64,000 nucleotides of DNA, taken from NCBI GenBank assembly GCA_024509875.1, contig JAMPIV010000304.1, forward strand, positions 449,501-513,500, in the 5' to 3' direction. Numbering within the stretch: the first letter of the stretch is position 1; every line of letters starts with the position of its first letter. The notes below the pieces were generated by a model. The model had not been told where the DNA came from and did not search any database. It saw nothing but the letters and a program-made list of their open reading frames with translations. A program made the translations under genes and the position numbers. The DNA is from Oreohelix idahoensis. Taxonomy: Eukaryota; Mollusca; Gastropoda; Stylommatophora; Oreohelicidae. Shown in pieces: positions 33,750 through 45,254 of the stretch.

Positions 33750-36716
33750 CTTTCAGGTGAAGAAAAATAATGTTCGGACATTAAACGAACAAGGGAAAGT
33801 GGCTGCAAGTAGCAGCAAAAATGAGGGAATAAAAATCGAGGTTCTGGGAATGTGTGAAACAAAGTGGAAGGGGGTAGACAGGAATAAACTCATCACAGGT
33901 GAATTGGTGCTGTCCTCAGGACATGAAGACGAAACTTCACACCACAGTGAAGGGGTAGCTCTTATGTTATCTAAAGAAGCACAGAAAGCACTCATTGAAT
34001 GGGAAGCTGTTGGACCCAGAATAATAACAGCTACTTTCAAAACAGCTAAAAAGAAGATTCATGTAAATGTCATCCAATGTTATGCACCAACTAATGACAA
34101 AGAAGAGTCTGTGAAAGAAGCATTTTATACTAAACTACAGGAAATTATGGATAAAGTAAAAAGAAGAGACATCACAATTTTGATGGGTGACATGAATGCA
34201 AAGATAGGTACAGTCAACGCCGGATTTGAAGAAGTCATGAAAAAACATGGGCTAGGAGTAAAGAATGAAAATGGAGAACTATTCGCAAACTTCTGTGCTT
34301 CAAATCAACTGGCTATAGGAGGAAGCATGTTTCCACATAAGAGAATACACAAGGCAACATGGATATCACCAGACCATAAAACAGAAAATCAGATCGATCA
34401 TATATGCATAAAGAAGAAGTTTAGATCATCATTGCAGGATGTAAAGGTATATAGAGGAGCAGATGTGGCATCAGATCACCATCTTCTGATAGCCAAAATA
34501 AAAATGAAAACTCAAGAGATATGCAACAATGCAAAATTATAGACAACAGTTTAATGTAGGACAGCTAAGAAATCAAGAAACAAGAGACAAATTTGCGGTC
34601 ACAGTATCCAACAAATTCCAAGTGCTACAACAGCTGGAAGATGTAGAGAATACAGAAGACTATTGGCAGCAGGTCAAAACGGTATGGAAGGAGACATGTG
34701 AAGAAATACTGGGGAAAAGGGAAAGACAACAAAAAGCATGGATAACAACAGAAACCATCAATAAGATAAAAGACAGGAAAAACAAGAAAGCAGAGTTAAA
34801 CACAAGCAAAACCAGAAGCTCCAAAGCCAAGGCACAAGAAGTGTACACAGAAGCAAACAAAGAAGTAAAAAGAAGTATCAAAAGAGACAAGAGGAAGTAT
34901 ATTGAGGAGTTGGCAAGAGAGGCAGAAGATGCTGCAGCCAAAGGAAATATGAGAGAACTGTATAGCAGCACAAAGAAGTTAACAGGGAAATACAAGCAAA
35001 CAGTTGTCTCATAAAAGACAAGAATGGGAAACTGCTCAGCAATATACAAGAGCAAATGAAGAGGTGGACAGAATATTTTGGGGACCTTCTCAATAGACCA
35101 GCTCCACAAAAACCGCTGGACATCCAGCCAGCAGAAGAAGAGCTACAAATTAACGGTGAAAGACCAACGAAGGAAGAAATAAAGAAAGCCATAAAGCTTC
35201 TAAGAGATGGAAAAGCGTCTGGACCTGATGGCATTCCAGCAGAGGCCATCAAAGCAGATATCGACACGATTTAACAGCATAATTTTTCCTACAGAGATGT
35301 TATATAAATTACTTGGTAAAGTCTGGGAAAAGGAAGAGATACCAGCAGAATGGAAGGAAGGATATCTGGTTAAGTTGCCTAAGAAGGGAAATTTACAAGA
35401 GTGCACAAATTATAGAGGAATAATGTTACTATCAGTGCCAGGAAAAGTATTAAACAGGATTATCCTTGAGAGATTAAAAGAGTCGATAGACAAGAAATTG
35501 AGAGATGAACAAGCAGGTTTTCGACAAAACAGATCATGTACAGACCAGATAGCCACTTTGAGAATAATAGTTGAACAAAGTCTGGAATGGAATTCACCAC
35601 TATACATCGGATTTGTGGACTATGAAAAGGCATTTGACAGTGTAGACAGAGAATCACTTTGGAAATTGATGAGGCATTATGGAGTTCCCCTGAAGATCAT
35701 TAATTTAATAAAGAAAACATATGAAGACATGACATGCAGAGTTCTTCATGAAGGACAGCTTACAGAACCATTTGGGATAAGAACAGGAGTGCGACAGGGA
35801 TGCCTCTTGTCTCCATTTCTTTTCTTGCTGGCAATAGATTGGGTTATGAGATCATCGACAACACACAACAGAAATGGAATCCAGTGGACTCTGACTAAGC
35901 AGTTGGATGATCTGGATTTTGCTGATGACTTGGCTCTTCTGTCCCATAACCGTAATCAGATGCAGGACAAATTGAAAACACTCGATGAGAGGTCACAGCA
36001 ATTGGGTCTGAAAATACACAGGGAAAAGACAAAAATAATGAGAATAAATGCAGGTAATGATAATAGGGTTGAACTTGAAGAAACACCAATACAAGATGTA
36101 GAATCATATACGTATCTTGGCAGTAATATAGACAAAGTTGGAGGGACAGACAGCGATATCAAAATAAGAATACAAAAGGCAAGAGGAGCTTTCATTGCAT
36201 TGGGAAATATATGGAGATCAAGAGAAATAGGATCCAACACGAAAATAAGAATCTTCAACTCAAATGTGAAGTCAGTCCTATTGTATGGCTCTGAGACATG
36301 GAGAACAACAAAGACAACAACCAAAAAGCTACAGACTTTCATAAATGGGTGCTTGCGTAGAATAGAGGGATTAAAATGGTATGACAAGGTTACCAACGTA
36401 GAACTGATGACAAGAACTAGACAAGTGCCAGTGGAACAAGAGATGAGAAGAAGACGATGGCGATGGATAGGACACACACTGAGGAAACCTGTTGATAGCA
36501 TTACAAGGCAGTCCTTGTTCTGGAACCCGCAGGGCAAGAGAGGCAGAGGAAGACCAAGAAGTACATGGAGAAGAGAGTTGGAAACAGAGGTGAAAAATGA
36601 TGAGGAGAACATGGAAAGAACTTGAGATGATGGCACGTGACAGGAGGACTTGGCATGTGTTTGTTGAAGGCCTATGCTCCTTTGGGAGTGGAGGGTTATG
36701 AATGAATGAATGAATC
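33750..36716 (+). mobile_element. RTE-like LINE, copy C, nearly full length
   Basis: About 2.95 kb with endonuclease and RT in order, ending in ATGAATGAATGAATGAA (about 36699-36716). The 5' end starts at the first endonuclease strand (VRTLNEQGK), so only a little is missing. It interrupts the degenerate repeat downstream of VPS53. No clear target duplication was found. Confidence 0.9.
33757..36625 (+). pseudogene. Endonuclease-reverse transcriptase, three frameshifts
   Basis: The APE-type endonuclease (33757-34520) keeps its motifs: MCETKWKG, QCYAPTND, LMGDMNAKIG, ENQIDHICI and ASDHHLLIAKI. The linker continues in a second frame (about 34529-35010), returns to the first (35011-35270, FGDLLNRPAP and GKASGPDGIPAEAIKAD), then the RT runs to 36625 in the second. 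RT motifs are KLPKKGNLQECTNYRGI, QAGFRQNRSCTDQIATLRII, VDYEKAFDSVDR, GVRQGCLLSPFLF and the catalytic FADDLALLS. The C-terminus has WRWIGHTLRKP and GKRGRGRPRSTW. All active-site residues survive and only frameshifts (about 34530, 35010 and 35270) kill it, so it looks recent. No RNase H. Related to the Bov-B-derived CFDP2 endonuclease; clade inferred as RTE-like. Confidence 0.92.
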
Positions 36717-37110
36717 TTTGGTGCATGGAACTTTCTGATAAGAAAGTCGTATAAAATGTGTTATTCCGTGTAAGGATGTTTTAGACTTTGAAAAACATGT
36801 TAAAAAATTATCTAATTTTTTTAGGTGGTGAGATATACTCAGTTTTTTCTTAGCAATGTAACAGTGTGTTGCAGTGGGCGCCTCAGTTGGAAAAAGATTA
36901 CTTGTCTCCTGTGTGACAGAAATGTTAACCAAAGCAATTAGATGAGATCTTTGGAAGTACAGTTCTATATTGTTTACAATATGGAGTTTTAGATAAGAAA
37001 GTAACTGAGCATTAAAACTTTCACTATGTGGATTGTATCAGATGATTGTCTCTTTGAAAATGGAATATACTGAATGTGTGTAACACTTTTATGTATGAAG
37101 TCATTGAAAG
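36717..37110 (+). repeat. Degenerate repeat downstream of VPS53, right part
   Basis: Continuation of the 32560-33760 repeat after the LINE, with GCATGGAACTTTCTGATAAG at about 36722 and ATGGAGTTTTAGATAAGAAA at about 36969. Confidence 0.65.
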
Positions 37111-37489
37111 AAAAGCTTAATATTTTTTTTTAAAGTAACACAGTTGATCTAAATTATAATGATATAATTAATAAAATTATGAAGATGATTATTATTTATG
37201 TGTATGTGTGTGTGTTTTAATTTGGGTGAATTGAGAGTGAGGAAGCAACAATAAAGTTAGCAGTGGTGCATTCTGATACATTCATATGGTTATAGTACTG
37301 CTTGTTAATTATGCCCTTGTGGAAGTATTTAACCCTTGATATTGTTTCTTTTTTTTGTGAAGGTTCTCATGCATCGTTACTTTAGGGCCCTATATTACAC
37401 TAGCTGTTTTATGAGTCACATGTCTGGAGCTGGTGTGGAAATGAATTCTTTTTCGTTTTTAGTTATGTGACTTTTGTTAAGGATGAATT
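37111..37489. other. Unassigned AT-rich sequence
   Basis: Includes a short GT repeat near 37200-37216. Nothing else was recognised. Confidence 0.4.
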
Positions 37490-37672
37490 ATTCTTCTCTG
37501 AGTGGACATCAGGGACACACAAAAACCAAAGAACACATGGAAAAGAGAACTGGAGACAGACATGAAGGGAATGAAGAAGACATGGAAAGACCTTGAACTG
37601 ATGGCACAGGACAGGAAGACATAAGTTAGCTGAAGGCCTATGCTCCTTGGGGCATTCATGTTATCATCATCT
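37490..37672 (+). mobile_element. RTE-like LINE 3'-end fragment
   Basis: Encodes TWKRELETDMKGMKKTWKDL followed by ELMAQDRKT, matching the last residues of LINE copy C. It ends with GGCCTATGCTCCTTGG and a TATCATCATC tail. Heavily 5'-truncated. Confidence 0.78.
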
Positions 37673-37854
37673 ATGTCACGAAGTGGATTTACGTTTATAG
37701 AGTTTGCCTGAGTATAGGCAAGACCCTAGTATGAGAAAGTCTGAGAAGATAGAATTTAGATGACAGTGACTGTAGACAGATGAGACTATTGGCTCAAGGG
37801 TGAGAACCTAGATTGAGTCTCCCTTGCCACTTGTGACTAAAATTATGCTATAAC

Positions 37855-40010
37855 CTCACCCCCCTCTAACTACCTTTAAACACAAGGAGATAAGGTGTAA
37901 ATAACGACCATAGACACCACTATACAGACAACATATAGGTACAGTATAGTATAGAAGCTGATCCAGTCTACAATATATAGATATTTTATTTACACAATAA
38001 AACATTAAATGTCATCATACAGCAAAGAGATAAATATCGTGCACTGTTGCACAGACCTGAAAAACCAAAGAACCAATTAAGTAGATAGACACATAAAGCC
38101 CACAACCACATTCACTCAGTCAGTCACCCTGCTGGGGAAAAATAGAATGATTAGTGATTGTAACCACACTCTAACTGGTGGGGCCTCAGCTTAAGCCTCC
38201 ACTGTCTACTACTATATGATTTGCTACTGTCTCTGTCCTGCTGACTCTGCATAAACGAATGTCTACACAGCTTCCAACTCGTTAGACGATAAGCGCCGCT
38301 AACTAAACATTGGACTGCTACACTAGTAGACTTTTATAACATCTATTACTCAAAGGCTATCCTCTAAGGATATATCATCAGACCCTACTGGTCCCATCTC
38401 TCTCCTCTCTCTCTTTGCTTCAGTGTCTCTCTGACACTCTTGACATCTGCTGAGGTGGCGTCTCCGTTACGCCTTCTCTCGTTGACTTGTCAGAACCAGG
38501 AATGTTCACCCTCTCTCCTGTGTTCTAACTCCTGCAATGATGACTTGATTATCAAGCACGAGGTACTTGACTAAAATATAGAAGCTCCTCTTCTGCTGAA
38601 TAGCTTCTCTGAATTGCCCCGTTAACCTGCTCAGGATTTAGGGGAACACAGCATTGATTTCTGGCTGTATAACTCTAGACCAATCTCCCAGACACGTTGC
38701 CGTTGTTGGAGTGGTATAATGAGCTAAGTGCCCTAGATTTATTTAACGATGAACACGTTCCTGCCGAAGCAAGGGGCTTCGCGGCATGTGAACTGCTATC
38801 GTATTTCTTTCGCCTCTACGATATCAGCTTGCAGTGCCAACCATAACTCCAAACTGTGAACCTCTGGAGACATATATAACTAAATCTCTAACATATAGCT
38901 CCCTTAATCCCTACTCTCCCCTTCTCCTGCTATGCACAACGATACCTAAAATTCCTAACCACGTGTCTCTCAGTCTCACGCTCCTTCCCTTCCCCGCTTC
39001 AACGAAAATCTTTCGGGTACGTAAACAAAACTCCCGACACTGTCTGACCTTAATCTTTTGTTACGTGAATCTAACCTCGTGTCAAAACATTTCAAACTAG
39101 GGAAATCCCCTGTCCGAAATTCCTTGGTCTCCTTTTTAACATTTCACATGAGGTTTCCCTGCTTAACCCAAAAGTTAAATTACTCATCTTACTGCATTAC
39201 CAAATATTTGAGGCACAATAAAATAACATACGCACCATTAGATGTGCAATAAAATTACACTTGTAAATATACAGAAATTAATGGTGGTTTATCCAACACT
39301 CTACATACTACAAAGCGCCCATGTATTAATAGCTAACCCTCACGCAGTGAATATCTCAAAACTTCACACACTCCAATATGCTGCCAATTATCCTAGAAAG
39401 AATTAGGCACACTTTACCTTTACATCATTCTACAAAGATAGTAATGGATGGCACTTACGTTTTTAACTTTAAGTTAACCTCCCGAAGAAAACTTACTTAA
39501 TCAGACTACGACTCTATTAAAATATGAACATACCAGTTTATCGCGTTTTCTTCCGCGTGCAGCAGAACGATAAATGCTAGATTCACGGTAGTGAATCTCA
39601 CCAGACAAAGGGGGTCTGTTAACAGACCGCTGTGGTTTATATACAGGAAAATCCCCGCCTAATTTCGGCCTACGTCATAGCTATAGCTTCTTACTAACCC
39701 AATGGAATCGCTTACAAAATTTATAACGGGGTCTATACCAATAGATTTGAAAGCACGTCGTGACCTGTTTATCCCGACCGCACGCGTTTCCCACTTATGT
39801 CATATTGCGTGAGCCAAACAACGGAAACTTTCCACCCCGTGAATATCTCACGCGCTGTTAAAGAAAGACTTGACCGCGATAATACTTTAACAAAGAAACT
39901 GGGACTACGAGATCGCGATTAATTTAACAAAAAAAAACCCTCGTGATCGCAAATTAACTTTAAAGAAGAGAAAACTGGTGCAAGTATAAACTAAACCTAC
40001 CGTCATCAAA
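37855..40010 (-). mobile_element. Long LTR-like noncoding repeat, copy 2
   Basis: Reverse-strand homologue of 16040-19010 in the same order. Landmarks are TATATAAACCACAG (about 39646 to 39633), CTTTTGTCTGGTGAGATTC, AGAGGATAGCCTTTGAG, TTTTTCAGGTCTGTGCA, an AATAAA (about 37995) and a final TTAGAGGGGGGTGAG (37855-37869). Conservation is patchy, but landmarks and spacing agree. It is shorter than copy 1 because copy 1 holds a LINE insertion and other inserts. No coding frame. Best read as a second solo LTR or nonautonomous element of one family. Confidence 0.62.
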
Positions 40011-40094
40011 CGCAATAAAATAGCTACAGAAAAAGACCAAACACATAATAATTTAGAAAGAGAAGAAGACTGGGCCTGTTGAAAAGACAGAATT

Positions 40095-40215
40095 ACAGTA
40101 CAGCATCACAATCTATCTATCTTTCCCTGGGGATTCCAGAACAAGGATTGTCTGGTATTGCTATCAACAAGTTTTCTAATGTGTGTCTTATATTCATCTC
40201 CGGTGTCTTCTGTAC
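40095..40215 (-). mobile_element. RTE-like LINE fragment
   Basis: The minus strand encodes HIRKLVDSNTRQSLFWNPQG, matching HTLRKPVDSITRQSLFWNPQ of LINE copy C. Both ends are lost. Confidence 0.78.
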
Positions 40216-40740
40216 TATTTTCATATGTCCTGTTCCTGGTGAAGACCTTTTGGTTGTAATATGGGCTGGATATTTCCTGCGTCCTGGTCAGACTATCACT
40301 GATACCTGTTTTCATTCATCTCGTCACATCCCGCTACAGGATTGGTTAACCACAGTAGTGTTTGCTTGAACTGATGCCACAGTTTCCAGACCAGCAAATT
40401 ATTTTATGGGTGCTTGATGTGTCATAATTAATTTATGTACAGCCTGTCATTGCACGAGTCTCAGACATCCACACAGAAGAATTTGTTCCACTCATTCAAC
40501 AATTATAATTGTGCCGTTATCATTGAAAAGAAAAATATTTTCCATTTGGTTCCACACCTTTGACTCATACTGCCAAAGTGAAGTTTGTGATGAGGTTTGG
40601 TGCAATATCATGTATTGGAGTATTTCATTTTTGCTGCTATTACATTAGAATTCTCAGGATATGAACATTAGCCTCCCCCCCTTTTTCCTCACACACGCGC
40701 GCGCGCGCGTTATAAATAATATTGTGGACAAAGTGAGACG
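40216..40740. other. Unassigned; short CG repeat
   Basis: Contains an alternating CACACACGCGCGCGCGCG tract at about 40690-40709. No gene was recognised. Confidence 0.45.
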
Positions 40741-41580
40741 GAGATGAAATATAATCCTCCCAGTAATACCAGCTAGAGAAACATTACCCATGCAACACCT
40801 GGACCCATGCATATACAGATGGATCACCTACAAATGCAAGAGAAAATGGAGGTGCAGGTGTCTTTCTGAGCTTAAGCACTACAACAGGACAATTCTCAAT
40901 TAACTTCAAAGCAGAGACAGAGGATTTGAAAACTGCAGCAGAGGTTATAATGACAGAGGAAAGCACAAAGAGACAAGTTGCTTCCTTTGCTGATACTTGC
41001 AACGTTGAATAGCCAAAATAATGCAGACCTGTTGACCAAAGAGTAGTGCTCCACACACTATGTCAATGATTCAAAAGAGTTGTAATCCAATGGATCTCAT
41101 CTCTTTTTAACATCCCTGCCAATGAAGAGGCTGACAGATTGGCAAAGGAAGGTGGAAAGCCACCTCAGCCTGATGCCAGCATAACTTTTGAGGAGGTAAA
41201 GAGTTTTATCAGAATTAGATACAGAAACAGATGGGATGTAGAGCATCCAGGTCACACACAAAATGATGCATACTACCAGCTCAACAGAAGAGAACAAGTG
41301 GTAATCTTCAGACTCTGCACTGGCCACAACAGATTGAGATACCATCTATTCAACAAGCTAAAGATAGGAACTACCGACCAGTGTAACTGTGGCACTGATA
41401 AAATGACTGCTGAACATCTACTTCAAAGATGCCTAACATATGTGGAACAGAGAAAGCATATATTGCCGTCACCAGTACCATTCGTGATAAAGCTCTATGG
41501 AGATTCAAATAGCCTCAAGCTGACGACTGCTTTCTTTGAAAACATTCAAGCAGACGTCTGAGAGTGTACGAAGAAGAAGA
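40741..41580 (+). mobile_element. RNase H LINE relic with GAA tail
   Basis: The upstream part reads TWTHAYTDGSPTNARENGG, AGVFL and FKAETEDLKTAAEV, an RNase H domain with catalytic Asp and Glu. Then a frameshifted middle, and from 41139 an open stretch NEEADRLAKEGGKPPQPD, QVVIFRLCTGHNRLRYH and CNCGTDKMTAEHLLQRC ending at the TGA 41559-41561. A GAAGAAGAAGAATAAG tail follows. This is the 3' third of an I/Jockey-type element whose other fragments occur at 13190, 22500 and 53424. Confidence 0.85.
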
Positions 41581-43030
41581 ATAAGATAACAGCATTTAAA
41601 AAAAATGAGCCATGTAATTAATGAAAATTGAGGCACAAGAAAAAGATAATTCACAATTTCAAGAAAGACACAGTAATCGAGAATGTACCATTGGTAAACA
41701 TTTTGGAAAGTGTCACGTCTTACCGCTGAATAAGCAGAAGTCATTTTAAAGATTACCAAAATGTTAACTTATTTCTCATGATGAAGATATTTAAATTAAT
41801 ATAAACAACCTGGGAAAACAGTTGTAGTCAAGTAGACTCCATCTAGTCTAAATAGGCTTTCTTCTCACGACCAGATGTTACTGTATGCAATGAAGCTGAC
41901 ATTCGTACACGGGCTTAAAGTTGACATGATTTGTGATAGTCGAGACGTCACTGTCATTGATGTGCGCAAGTAGACAATGTTTCAGTGAGGGGCTGACATA
42001 TTCAGTGTATCACAGCCAGTTTGACCAATACATTCCGTCTTCATCAAGTCACTTGTTAGTCATCCTCAAATGAATTGTTCTGTATTTAATTAAAGATGGA
42101 GCTTCCTGTTACTCTTGAAGTGGTGGATTGTGACAGAAAGTGCACGCTGACATTTTGTTTGTATTGTAAAGTGAGACACTGAGTGCATGGCCAGTTATGT
42201 GTGTGTTAAATACATTGAATAAGTAAAACGTCACATTAGTCAACATATACATATTGACATACATATATATCGACATAGTCAGTTATGACTGAAGCGGCTA
42301 TTATTATATCGGCAACTATCATTTCCACATTAGTGCTAGAAAGAAACATTTACATCATCAGTGTGACATCAACGCGGAAGAAGTTATCCACAACAGAAGC
42401 CACAACTGTAAGAGCATATTTCTGCTTTGTCACAGTCTGTCTAAAGTCACGGCCCCTTTTCCTTAAGGGGAGCATCAAAGTGTGAACAAGTGAAAACTCT
42501 AAAGCAACTGAGAAAAGCATTTTTTTTTTTCTGCTCTTTTAATTTTATATAAAAAGTAACTCCTGAAATATCCACGACAAAGACCTGACTTATTTTGTAA
42601 GTTCTGCTCGAGATATGACACTTGCAGATACATACAACAAATATCGAAGAACATTGCAGTATACACGGATGGCCCCAAGGGAGAGGATGACAAATTAGAA
42701 ATAAGAATATACATATTAACCGACTTTAATTACGCATTAGTATATGAATGCCTGGGTAAGAATTTCACGGCCATATCTGTGTACCAGAAATGGGTACACA
42801 AGTTCACGGTCCAGCGGTCTGCAGGATGATTTGTTTTACCAGCAGTTGCTTGCAGGAGTAACACGTGCAACACATGAAATATGGTTTATATGCTGTGCAA
42901 AAGAGCTGGATGGAAAACATGACATTGCTGACAGGTAAAGCTGAGAATAAAGAAATGTGGACTGATTGTTATTGTTGATCAGTATCAACGTCATTGCAGC
43001 GGAAATACACGCCGTAATTGTTCCTGTTGC
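41581..43030. other. Unassigned 1.45-kb stretch
   Basis: No conserved protein, SINE head or tandem repeat was recognised on either strand. Short open frames have no family resemblance. Confidence 0.4.
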
Positions 43031-43033
43031 GCA

Positions 43034-43327
43034 CTGGTTGTATACACGCCGTATGCGTCCGCCCATACATCCATCCCTGCTGGTCTTACGTTTGATGCCA
43101 AATTCCAGCAGTCTTAGCCTTGATGATTCATCAATTGCAGTGTCATTCTCTAATAGGTGATCATGAATTCCCTCATTTTTTCTCTCTTATCCATGACCAT
43201 TGCACCTTTTATGGGTGCTCTTGAAGCTAGTCTGTCATTGTCGCGTACCCCTGCATGACCAGGACAGTAGATCCATATCAATTCTTGAAGATTCGATACT
43301 TTTGTGCAGGTTTTCCATTCTTAAAGA
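43034..43327 (-). pseudogene. RNase H LINE, 3' half (minus)
   Basis: The minus strand reads EWKTCTKVSNLQELIWIYCP, GHAGVRDNDRLASRAP and MVMDKREKMREFMI, the second half of an RNase H domain (WI.CPGHAGV.GNE.ADRLA) and what follows it. It continues leftward with decayed C-terminal sequence. It lies head-to-head with the first half of the same domain at 43332-43760. Confidence 0.82.
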
Positions 43328-43331
43328 ATAA

Positions 43332-43760
43332 AGAGGGGGATGTCATGGATGGCGCAGGCAGAGGCGACTATTAGACAGTTGACCACAGTTGAAAATATAT
43401 TCAAGGAAGAAGAGTGGAGTAAGTCAGATGACAGCTGGATGAAAAACCAGCAAGTCATCATCAGCCTTGGTAGAGCGTGCAGAACTTGGGCCAATGGAAG
43501 AGCAGAGCTGGAAGTTGATCAGCTGCTAAATGAAAATGCTGGGAATGATGATGACATTGTGTACACTGATGGGTCTGTAATCCATGGTAATAAATCAGGG
43601 TGGGGCTTCTCTGCTAGAGTAAAAGGAAGAACCGTCGCTGAACGTAGCGGGGCTTACATGACTGCCTTAAGATGGCTGTCTGAGACTTTATTAACAAAGG
43701 CAGTTATTGTATCGGACTCACAATACATGCTTCGAAAGGTCCAAAATGGATGGCTCTGAC
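43332..43760 (+). pseudogene. RNase H LINE, inverted 5' half (plus)
   Basis: The plus strand encodes a leader, then NDDDIVYTDGSVIHGNKSGW, GFSARVKGRTVAERSGAY and VIVSDSQYMLRKVQNGW before a TGA. This is the first half of RNase H (YTDGS with catalytic Asp, SGA, SDS). The expected continuation is on the opposite strand immediately to the left (43034-43327), the pattern left by twin priming during LINE integration. Confidence 0.82.
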
Positions 43761-43869
43761 ATAAATGTGGACTGAACAACGGTTCATGTTTCATTCTACG
43801 CGCACAAGCGCGTGAGAGAACCATGTTTAGACTGAGCATTGCAGAGAGAGAGCGAAATATAAGAATGCT

Positions 43870-44240
43870 ATAAAGCGGGATGGCCCACTCAGGAAGCAGC
43901 CAACATCGCCCAGCTGCTACATCATTTCAACATCACCAGCACCACTGCATGTAGTCTCCATCAAGGTCAACACAGCGTCATGAGACCTCGGCAGGATGCC
44001 TATTTACGGCATTTGCTTCTGCGGAATCACTTCTTGGCAGCAGCTGCAACAACATGAGAAGTGGTTGAGACCCCTGGATTAGCTGCAAACACGTTGTGCG
44101 CCATCGACTGCAAGCGACAAGATTTAATACCAGCCATCGCCAAGCTGGTTCAGTCTCGACATAACGACACCGGCAGTAAGGTTACCACTGGGCTGTGATG
44201 CATCATCGATGCTCAGACGTCAGTGACAAACTGTCCTACC
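43870..44240 (+). pseudogene. Tc1-like transposase relic
   Basis: Fragments NIAQLLHHFNITSTTACSLH, MRPRQDAYLRHLLLRNHFLA and PGLAANTLCAIDCKRQ align in order with the paired HTH region of Tc1 transposases (VA..L.VS.STV.RL, then RPR.T...D..L.L..LRNRF). The DDE core was not recognised. Broken frames. Confidence 0.62.
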
Positions 44241-44884
44241 ATTTCCTTCTCTGTTCCCAGATATGACACCTATGAAACATTTAAATGGACTAGGTTTGAC
44301 GTTAACTTACCTGTGGCAGACGACAGTTCCTGTATGATTTGCGACATGCCCTGACCTACCCTGGCCGAAACATGGGATCGACACCCCAAGGAGTTCTTGT
44401 GCAGACTTGTTGACTATGCGGAGATGCTTCCATACCTACGTTGCCACTAGCGATGACCGTACGCGTTACTGAATACTGTTGTGATCATCATCAAAACCTG
44501 TGAATTTATTATTGACCCTTCACATTCATAATCAGGAAATTGTTACGACACTGCATGCTGTGCTACACGATTTATAAGAATAATTCAGACAGCTGAATAC
44601 CCGCTTGCAGTCATATCAGAATCATTCATCTTATTTCATTCTCAGACACCACCGTGGGTGATTTTGTCACTGATGCGTAATTAAAGTCGTTCAATATATA
44701 TTTCAATATGGAAAAAGGATATAGTAGCACAGAAAACTATTTTCACTGCGCAGATGGTGGAAATACTAAAAGCACTAGAAATCTTCTCTACAAACCCTCC
44801 ACAATTAACACTTCACTTCTCTACTGAAGTATTTGCTGTGAGACTACCTTTACGTTTTTGTTTGTGTCCATAATTAAAGCTGAC
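44241..44884. other. Unassigned
   Basis: May include the remains of the Tc1-like element; no motif was recognised. It ends at the target site of the next insertions. Confidence 0.4.
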
Positions 44885-44897
44885 ATACATAGCCATT

Positions 44898-45241
44898 CAC
44901 CCGTGTGTTACCGGGGCCCGAAAGGGGAGCAAAGAATAGTAACACTGCACCCTACCACGCATGTCGTAAAAGGCGACTAAGGAGGGTATGGGCATGGGGC
45001 TGTTTACCCCACCCCGTAAAAACTTCGCACAGTGGGCTGATCACCTGCTTGCCAACCAATCTGATTACGGAAACAATGATAGATTGTTTGGTCTGTTTTT
45101 GTTCCACAAAGACGCCACTAGGCGTGGTGGAAACAGCGATAGATTGATCAATTTGTTGTTGCCCTAAGACGCCACTAGGCGTACTGGCCACATACTGCTT
45201 TGCCGGTTGATGGCTAAGGATGGAAGAAGAAGAAGAAGAAG
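44898..45241 (+). mobile_element. SINE-like element with GAA tail, copy 2
   Basis: Homologue of 30500-30893 with the CGCATGTCGTAAAAGGCGAC core shared with the other SINE family. It has two AGACGCCACTAGGCGT copies and a GGAAGAAGAAGAAGAAGAAG tail. It is flanked by identical ATACATAGCCATT (44885-44897 and 45242-45254), a 13-bp target duplication. Confidence 0.9.
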
Positions 45242-45254
45242 ATACATAGCCATT

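Larger units (their letters stand above)
32560..33760 (+). repeat. Degenerate repeat downstream of VPS53, left part
   Basis: Imperfect copies of GTGTGGAACTTTTAGATAAG followed by AAAGTCA and AAAG occur at about 32565, 32614, 32659, 32699, 32745, 33528, 33694 and 33744. Spacing is regular (~45 bp) at the left and loose further on. The series resumes at 36719, 36969 and 37082 after LINE copy C, so the LINE split it. Probably 3' UTR or downstream DNA of VPS53. Confidence 0.75.

Noticed and set aside
35956..36726. 256-residue open frame on the minus strand
   Set aside because: Antisense shadow of the LINE copy C reverse transcriptase.
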